Assembly: GCA_934394855.1 (NCBI GenBank)
Contig: CAKRRH010000006.1
Span: forward strand, 31,573-95,572
DNA length: 64,000 nt
Direction of reading: 5' to 3'
Origin: an uncultured Eubacteriales bacterium
Lineage (GTDB): Bacteria; Bacillota; Clostridia; Oscillospirales; Acutalibacteraceae
Below the pieces are notes generated by a model, which worked only from the letters and a program-made list of their open reading frames with translations, searched no databases and was not told the origin of the DNA. Below, in pieces: positions 59,331 through 64,000 of the stretch (its first letter is position 1; every line of letters begins with the position of its first letter). The translations under genes were made by a program, and so were the position numbers.

Positions 59331-60280
59331 GCGTATTTCTGGGGTTTGACACCTCTAATTACACCACCTCGGTCGCAATATATGACGACGAGAGCGGTAA
59401 AATGATAAATCAAAAAATGCTGCTTCCGGTTGAGGAAAACTCAACGGGGTTAATGCAGTCAAAGGCTTTGTTTTGCCATGTAAGGCAGCTTCCCGATGTG
59501 ATGGGGGCCGCCTTTTCGGCATTTTATGAAAACGGCGGAAAGACGGACGACATTAAAGCGGCGGCGGTTTCGACAAGACCGAGAAATGTTGACGGATCAT
59601 ATATGCCTGTGTTTTTGGCAGGCGTAAATTCGGCAAAGGCAATCGCTTTTTCTCACAACATTCCGTGTTTCGATACGGCACACCAGGTCGGTCATATATT
59701 GGCGGCGCTCTATTCGGCAAACAGACTTGATTTGATAAATCAGCCGTTTTTGGCGTTTCATGTGTCGGGCGGCACTACCGAATGCTTGCTCATAACGCCC
59801 GATGAAGAGGAAATAATTAAATGCGAAATCGTTGCTCATTCTCTTGACCTTAAAGCCGGACAGGCAATCGACAGGGTCGGGGTCATGATGGGATTGCGGT
59901 TCCCTGCGGGAGCGGCGCTTGACGAGCTTTCAAAAAGCGGAAGTTTGAATCATAAACCAAAGCCCACTCTAAAGGGGTGCGACTGTTGTTTGTCGGGGCT
60001 TGAAAACATCTGCAAAAAGATGTATCAAAACGGCGAAAATAACGCTGATATTGCACGGTTTGCGATTGAATACGTATGCTGCACGATTGAGCAAATGAGC
60101 AAATCGGTAACTGAAAAATATGGTGAAATGCCGTTTGTATATGCAGGCGGAGTAATGAGCAATTCGCTGATAAAGGAGCGAATCGGAGAGCGCGGAATTT
60201 TTGCCGACCCGAAGTTTTCAAGCGATAATGCGGCGGGAGTTGCGATTGCGGCGTCATTGTTTTATAAAAAGGAGCGATAA
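59327..60280 (+). CDS. TsaD/Kae1/Qri7-family paralogue (non-canonical TsaD-like)
   Basis: 317 residues of the ASKHA fold used by the t6A tRNA-modifying enzyme TsaD. It begins FLGFDTSNYTTSVAIYDD and has the metal site HQVGH (TsaD: HxxxH), the FHVSGGTTECLL nucleotide loop and VYAGGVMSNSLIKERI near the end. Canonical TsaD has HMEGH and other core residues, so this is probably the paralogue seen beside xseA in many Clostridia rather than tsaD itself. Its specific substrate is unknown. Overlap of four bases with nusB (ATGA) indicates coupling. Confidence 0.85.
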   Translation: MSVFLGFDTSNYTTSVAIYDDESGKMINQKMLLPVEENSTGLMQSKALFCHVRQLPDVMGAAFSAFYENGGKTDDIKAAAVSTRPRNVDGSYMPVFLAGVNSAKAIAFSHNIPCFDTAHQVGHILAALYSANRLDLINQPFLAFHVSGGTTECLLITPDEEEIIKCEIVAHSLDLKAGQAIDRVGVMMGLRFPAGAALDELSKSGSLNHKPKPTLKGCDCCLSGLENICKKMYQNGENNADIARFAIEYVCCTIEQMSKSVTEKYGEMPFVYAGGVMSNSLIKERIGERGIFADPKFSSDNAAGVAIAASLFYKKER

Positions 60281-60286
60281 AAGGCT

Positions 60287-61486
60287 TTGAGCATTGGGGA
60301 TAAAAAGATACTGACGGTAACACAACTGAATATGTATGTGAAGTCCTTGCTTGAAAGCAGCGTTTATCTTCGTGAGATCGAGCTTGTCGGCGAAATATCA
60401 AATTTCACCAACCACTACAAATCGGGGCATTTATATATGTCGCTCAAAGACGAGGGCGGTCGGATTTCGGCGGTCATGTTTCGCAGCAGTGCCGCAAAAC
60501 TCAGCTTTGCGCCCGAAAACGGAATGAGGGTCGTGTGCAAAGGCCGTGTGTCACTCTATGAGCGTGACGGTCAATATCAGTTCTACATCACCTCAATGAA
60601 AAAACAGGGTGAGGGCGAGCTTGCCGTTAAGTTTGAGCAGTTAAAGGAAAAACTCAAAAATGAGGGATTGTTTGACGCCGACCACAAGCGAATGATAAAA
60701 AGAATACCGCAAAACATTGCGGTCATCACATCACCGACAGGAGCGGCGGTTCAGGATATTTTGAACATTTTGACAAGGCGGTTTCCGATCGTCAATGTAA
60801 TAATGTGTCCGGTTCAGGTTCAGGGCGATTTGGCGGCACCGCAGATGATTGACGCAATCGAGCGTGTAAATCGGCTAAAATGCGCCGATACAATAATAAT
60901 CGGTCGAGGCGGCGGTTCGATCGAGGACCTTTGGGCATTCAACGACGAGGCGCTTGCCCGTGCGATTTATAACAGCGAAATTCCGGTGATTTCGGCAGTC
61001 GGTCATGAAATTGATTTTACAATATGCGATTTTGTCGCCGATCTCCGTGCGCCGACGCCGTCTGCGTCAGCCGAGCTTGCGGTTCCCGAAAAGGGCGAGG
61101 TGCTGAGCTTGTTAAGCGGCGCTAAAAGCTCGCTTTATAAAATGCTTTGCAACACCTTTGAGAAAAAGAGTATGCAGCTTGCGGCGATCAGGAACAAGGC
61201 GTGTCTTGCAAATCCGCTGAGCATGATCGATTCCCGAAAAATGGCGCTTGACAGCCTTGATTACAAAATGCAGTCGGCATATTCGGCAAAGGTCGCAAGC
61301 GCAAAGCATGATTTTGCGAAAACAGCCGCAAGGCTTGAAACATTAAGCCCGATGAGCGTATTAAAGCGAGGCTATTCGGCGGTGTTTATGAATGACGAGG
61401 CAATTTCGAGTGCCGCAAATCTTAAATCGGGTGATGAAATTACACTAAGATTTTCTGACGGCGAAAAAGGAGCCGTTGTTAAATAA
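60287..61486 (+). CDS. xseA: Exodeoxyribonuclease VII large subunit
   Basis: XseA with XseB degrades single-stranded DNA. The 399 residues begin with an OB-fold (ILTVTQLNMYVKSLLESSVY ... VELVGEISNFTNHYKSGHLY-like region) and continue to the catalytic core IAVITSPTGAAVQDILNILT, IIIGRGGGSIEDLWAFNDE and PVISAVGHEIDFTICDFVAD. A coiled-coil region and a C-terminal VLKRGYSAVF follow. TTG 60287 is six bases after the previous stop. Confidence 0.95.
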   Translation: MSIGDKKILTVTQLNMYVKSLLESSVYLREIELVGEISNFTNHYKSGHLYMSLKDEGGRISAVMFRSSAAKLSFAPENGMRVVCKGRVSLYERDGQYQFYITSMKKQGEGELAVKFEQLKEKLKNEGLFDADHKRMIKRIPQNIAVITSPTGAAVQDILNILTRRFPIVNVIMCPVQVQGDLAAPQMIDAIERVNRLKCADTIIIGRGGGSIEDLWAFNDEALARAIYNSEIPVISAVGHEIDFTICDFVADLRAPTPSASAELAVPEKGEVLSLLSGAKSSLYKMLCNTFEKKSMQLAAIRNKACLANPLSMIDSRKMALDSLDYKMQSAYSAKVASAKHDFAKTAARLETLSPMSVLKRGYSAVFMNDEAISSAANLKSGDEITLRFSDGEKGAVVK

Positions 61487-61509
61487 ATTTTTTGCAAGGG
61501 TAAATTTAT

Positions 61510-61713
61510 ATGGCAGAGATAACATTTGAACAGGCAATAAAAACACTTGAAGAGATTACTAATATACTTGAAAGCGGCGAATTGTCGCTTGACGAGTCAA
61601 TGAAGCTGTATGAAAAGGGAGTAAAGCTGTCGGACAAATGTGCGAAACAGTTAAACGACGCCGAGCTCAAAATCAAACAGCTAAGCAACATTGAGAGTGG
61701 GGAAGACGAATGA
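61510..61713 (+). CDS. xseB: Exodeoxyribonuclease VII small subunit
   Basis: 67 residues: TFEQAIKTLEEITNILESGE, LSLDESMKLYEKGVKLS and KCAKQLNDAELKIKQL are the XseB signature, a small helical hairpin that binds XseA. Its stop overlaps the start of the prenyl synthase by four bases (ATGA). Confidence 0.94.
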   Translation: MAEITFEQAIKTLEEITNILESGELSLDESMKLYEKGVKLSDKCAKQLNDAELKIKQLSNIESGEDE

Positions 61714-62591
61714 GCGCCGATGTTATGATCAAGAACCACAAGAAAAAAATCGAGCAATATATCGACGGCGTGTTTGACGGCATCACCGATTCGCCCGAAA
61801 TACTCAAAAATGCGATGTATTATTCGATTTCGGCAGGCGGAAAACGAATCCGTCCTGTGCTTTTGCTTGAGTTTTATAAGCTTCTCGGCGGCAATGAGGA
61901 CGACATATTGAATTTTGCCGCAGCAATCGAGATGATTCATACCTATTCGCTTATCCACGACGATTTGCCGTGCATGGATAACGACGATATGCGCAGAGGC
62001 AAACCGAGCTGTCACAAGGCATTCGGCGAAGATGTTGCGTTGCTTGCCGGCGACGCGCTTTTGACGCTTGCTTTTGAAACAGCGTCAAACATATCTGACA
62101 AAATCGACCCGAAAAGAGCGGTTTTGGCAATAAATGCGCTTTCAAAAGCTGCGGGAATGTGCAAGATGGTCGGCGGTCAGGTGATCGATTTACAAAGCGA
62201 GGGCAAAAAAATATCGCTTGAAACGCTCGAAAAGCTCCAAAGCGGAAAGACGGTCGCAATGTTGAAAATAAGCGCCGAGATCGCCTGCATTTTGGCAAAC
62301 GCAGATGAAAATGACACGGCGGCGCTTGTCGGATACTGCGAAAATATCGGAAAAGCGTTTCAGATTCGTGACGACATTCTTGATGTCATCGGCGACAGCG
62401 AAACCTTCGGAAAGCCTGTCGGAAGCGACGAGGACAACCATAAGAATACATATGTCAGCCTGATCGGGCTTGAAAATTCGCAAAAATTATGTGATGAACT
62501 CACAAAAAAGGCAATTGATTCGGTAAATCGGTTTGATAATTCGGACGATTTGCGTGAATTGGCGCAGATGTTGTGCAACAGGACAAAATAA
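61710..62591 (+). CDS. ispA: Polyprenyl (farnesyl/geranylgeranyl) diphosphate synthase
   Basis: The enzyme elongates allylic diphosphates with isopentenyl diphosphate for isoprenoid and undecaprenyl synthesis. Among 293 residues the first aspartate-rich motif is DDLPCMDNDDMRRGKPSCHK and the second is QIRDDILDVIGD, with the GGKRIRPVLLLE segment near the start. IspA in Firmicutes often follows xseB, and the chain length is set by residues I cannot judge, so FPP versus GGPP is left open. Confidence 0.95.
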   Translation: MSADVMIKNHKKKIEQYIDGVFDGITDSPEILKNAMYYSISAGGKRIRPVLLLEFYKLLGGNEDDILNFAAAIEMIHTYSLIHDDLPCMDNDDMRRGKPSCHKAFGEDVALLAGDALLTLAFETASNISDKIDPKRAVLAINALSKAAGMCKMVGGQVIDLQSEGKKISLETLEKLQSGKTVAMLKISAEIACILANADENDTAALVGYCENIGKAFQIRDDILDVIGDSETFGKPVGSDEDNHKNTYVSLIGLENSQKLCDELTKKAIDSVNRFDNSDDLRELAQMLCNRTK

Positions 62592-62609
62592 AATCGGAGA
62601 TGATTTTGG

Positions 62610-63077
62610 GTGCAAAACGGAAATATGTTTAAAGACCTGTTTTTCAATTATATATTGGTCTCGGCGGTAGTAAGCTGGTTTTTGGCGCAGCTGCTTAAAT
62701 TCATAATCACGCTTGTTACCACGGGAAAAGCAGAGCCCGAGCGCTTTTTCGGCAGCGGCGGAATGCCAAGCTCGCACACGGCGCTTGTTTGCGGCGCAAC
62801 GATTGCGGCGGCAAAGCTTGAGGGAACAGGCTCGGCGGCATTTGCAATATGCTTCATTGTTTCATGCATTGTAATGTATGACGCAATGAATGTCAGACGG
62901 CAGGCGGGTGAGCACGCAAAGGTCATAAATAAGATGATTAAAAGCGACGAGGATTTCGACGACATTCATTCCGAGGGTGAGCTGAAAGAAAAGCTCGGTC
63001 ACACGCCGCTTGAGGTTTTGGGCGGAGCGTTGCTCGGCATAATCGTTGCAATGGTCATCGGAATCATCGTATATTAG
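62610..63077 (+). CDS. Divergent PAP2-family (DUF212, YuiD-like) membrane protein
   Basis: 155 residues with about four membrane helices and the acid-phosphatase/vanadium-haloperoxidase-related segment FGSGGMPSSHTALVCGATIA, later YDAMNVRRQAGEHAKVINKM and the C-terminal GHTPLEVLGGALLGIIVAMV. It resembles the DUF212 group. GTG 62610 is the start with GGAG ten bases upstream. It directly follows ispA, so a role in polyprenyl phosphate metabolism is conceivable (inference). Confidence 0.85.
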   Translation: MQNGNMFKDLFFNYILVSAVVSWFLAQLLKFIITLVTTGKAEPERFFGSGGMPSSHTALVCGATIAAAKLEGTGSAAFAICFIVSCIVMYDAMNVRRQAGEHAKVINKMIKSDEDFDDIHSEGELKEKLGHTPLEVLGGALLGIIVAMVIGIIVY

Positions 63078-63099
63078 TAAATTTTTTGGGAGCGGTAAA

Positions 63100-63657
63100 A
63101 TGAATTCATCAAATAAAACAACCTCGCAACACGCATTTTCGCTGTTTGCAAGACTTTTCGTGCTTGATATTGCGTGCTTCATAATGTCGCTTTTTGTGTT
63201 CACGATCAGCTCAAATGTTTGGCTTCGTGCCGTGATTCAGCTGTGCGACCTTGTTTTGCTGATAAGCGTGATTTATTCATATGTGTATAAAATCGGCGAA
63301 TATGACGCAACGCTTGTTAATTCGGGCTACAAACCCGCCGAGCCGCTTCGTGGGCTGTTTGTCGGTCTTATTGCGAATATTCCGTTTTTTGTAACGGCAT
63401 TTTTGCTGGTGCTTTCAAGACTCGGCGTGTTCGGCGCAAATTTTTATAATTATTATAAGATACTCAACTCGTTTTTCTTCCCGTTCATATACACGCTGCT
63501 TCCTGTTGATATGTCGATTTTTGAGGTCAGGACGCTCGATGTCGTGCTTACCGTGCTTATCCAAATCGTCGTGCCGATTATATCATTTTTTGCCTATCAA
63601 ATCGGTCTTTCAAGATTCTCGTTCAAAGAAAAACTTTTCTACAAAAAAGCCGAATGA
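63100..63657 (+). CDS. Four-helix membrane protein of unknown function
   Basis: About 185 residues with four predicted helices (LFARLFVLDIACFIMSLFVF, WLRAVIQLCDLVLLISVIYS, LFVGLIANIPFFVTAFLLVL, VLTVLIQIVVPIISFFAYQI) and a conserved-looking loop YKIGEYDATLVNSGYKPAEP. ATG 63100 has GGGAGCGG upstream; the longer frame to 63046 overlaps the previous gene. No family recognised. It ends the plus-strand block; the inverted repeat copy begins 20 bases after its stop. Confidence 0.75.
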   Translation: MNSSNKTTSQHAFSLFARLFVLDIACFIMSLFVFTISSNVWLRAVIQLCDLVLLISVIYSYVYKIGEYDATLVNSGYKPAEPLRGLFVGLIANIPFFVTAFLLVLSRLGVFGANFYNYYKILNSFFFPFIYTLLPVDMSIFEVRTLDVVLTVLIQIVVPIISFFAYQIGLSRFSFKEKLFYKKAE

Positions 63658-63682
63658 GGAATTGAATTTAATATGTGTTTAT

Positions 63683-63718
63683 GCGAGGGGTGCTTTTTTG
63701 TAAAAAAGCACCCCTCGC
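63683..63718. repeat. 17-bp CTTTTTT/AAAAAAG-core hairpin
   Basis: GCGAGGGGTGCTTTTTT pairs perfectly with AAAAAAGCACCCCTCGC around two bases. It belongs to the same hairpin family as 52693-52722, 52958-52989 and 53389-53423, with different outer arms. The T-run is inside the stem, so it is not a classical terminator. Confidence 0.75.
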
Positions 63719-63734
63719 GCTCCCCTTAAAAAAC

Positions 63735-64000
63735 TTTATTTATGAAAAATTATTTATTATATATATCATTACAATACCACCTACTTCTAAATATACAAAT
63801 AATCTATAATAGGACTAACAAATAAACTACCCTCTTAATGCAGCCACAACTGTTTTTGTTCTTTATGTTTTATCCTCAAAATCTCACTTTCGGAACAAAA
63901 ACTCGCTTGGGGGTGTACGATAACGGCAATCATACTCCCCATATTATTTCATCTTGTCGTGCCTTTTCTCAGCACGACGGTTTACTCAAATGTCAAATTC
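63735..64000 (-). repeat. Inverted copy of the 53.1-53.4 kb repeat, cut by the window end
   Basis: Read on the minus strand this matches 53141-53360: the GTCGTGC/GCACGAC hairpin, GACAAGATGAAATAATATGG, GTATGATTGCCGTTATCGTA, the GTTTTTGTTC/GAACAAAAAC stem (63852-63902), TTTAGAAGTAG and CATAAATAAAG are all present in the same order with variable loops. The far arm of the TGTACGATAACGG stem lies beyond the window. Confidence 0.85.

Noticed and set aside
63683..63718. The 17-bp hairpin as a classical terminator of the preceding operon
   Set aside because: The T-run lies inside the stem; it may still slow polymerase, but the family-wide pattern suggests a different origin.
53141..64000. The bracketed spoIIIA-xse block as a composite transposon
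   Set aside because: The repeats encode nothing, no transposase is visible, and all enclosed genes are core genes in conserved order.

Overview
The window comes from a strictly anaerobic, endospore-forming member of the class Clostridia. A gut-type Oscillospirales or Ruminococcaceae genome is my best guess (inference). Supporting genes are SigG, the complete spoIIIAA-AH operon, a SpoVAF/GerA-type germination protein, pyruvate:ferredoxin oxidoreductase, indolepyruvate:ferredoxin oxidoreductase, an acyl-CoA dehydratase activase and a T-box leader. Base composition is moderate, and nearly all genes are vertical core genes packed in operons. I see no tRNA, rRNA, CRISPR array, transposase or phage gene.

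Layout. 0-5.4 kb: rsmA with a partial membrane protein on the minus strand, then dCMP deaminase, metG, tatD and a YfbR-like nucleotidase on the plus strand. 5.5-7.7 kb: an AT-rich minus-strand island of four small unknown genes, three of them four-helix membrane proteins, with G-tract hairpins and broken coding fragments between them. It looks like the debris of a polymorphic-toxin/immunity locus. 7.8-13.2 kb: sigG, a Na+/alanine-type symporter, a small exported protein and a class A PBP. 13.3-20.9 kb: nifJ-type PFOR, then aspS and hisS behind a T-box whose specifier reads as a His codon. 20.9-26.8 kb: the cell-shape operon mreB-mreC-mreD-mrdA-minD-mgsA. 26.9-31.6 kb: spoVAF-like gene, an unknown membrane protein behind a compact structured leader RNA, an unknown probable nuclease-like protein, and citrate synthase. 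31.7-36.8 kb: a split 2-hydroxyacyl-CoA dehydratase activase system with a DUF1836 regulator. 37-41.2 kb: DegV, hemolysin III family, an amidohydrolase and a sodium:solute symporter. 41.2-46.8 kb: paaK-iorA-iorB-paaK-ACT, an aryl-acid operon. 46.8-52.7 kb: a Cys-rich unknown protein, the polyamine uptake operon potABCD behind a 220-nt structured leader, and a HAD phosphatase. 52.7-53.5 kb: a gene-free array of about a dozen perfect hairpins. 53.5-63.7 kb: spoIIIAA-AH, Asp23, nusB, a TsaD paralogue, xseA-xseB, a polyprenyl synthase and two membrane proteins. 63.7-64 kb: an inverted copy of part of the hairpin array.

How it fits together. Pyruvate and aromatic 2-oxoacids are oxidised to acyl-CoA with ferredoxin as electron acceptor (PFOR, IOR). 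The PaaK ligases activate aryl acids, and the activase system points to radical dehydration of 2-hydroxyacyl-CoA. Sporulation genes are spread over three loci.

The items most likely to be undescribed are the leader RNA at 29.15-29.29 kb, the potABCD leader, the hairpin array with its inverted copy bracketing the spoIIIA-xse block, and the 5.5-7.7 kb island, where a bacterial Ig-like (Big_2) coding remnant appears split by a 515-bp segment carrying a membrane-protein gene.
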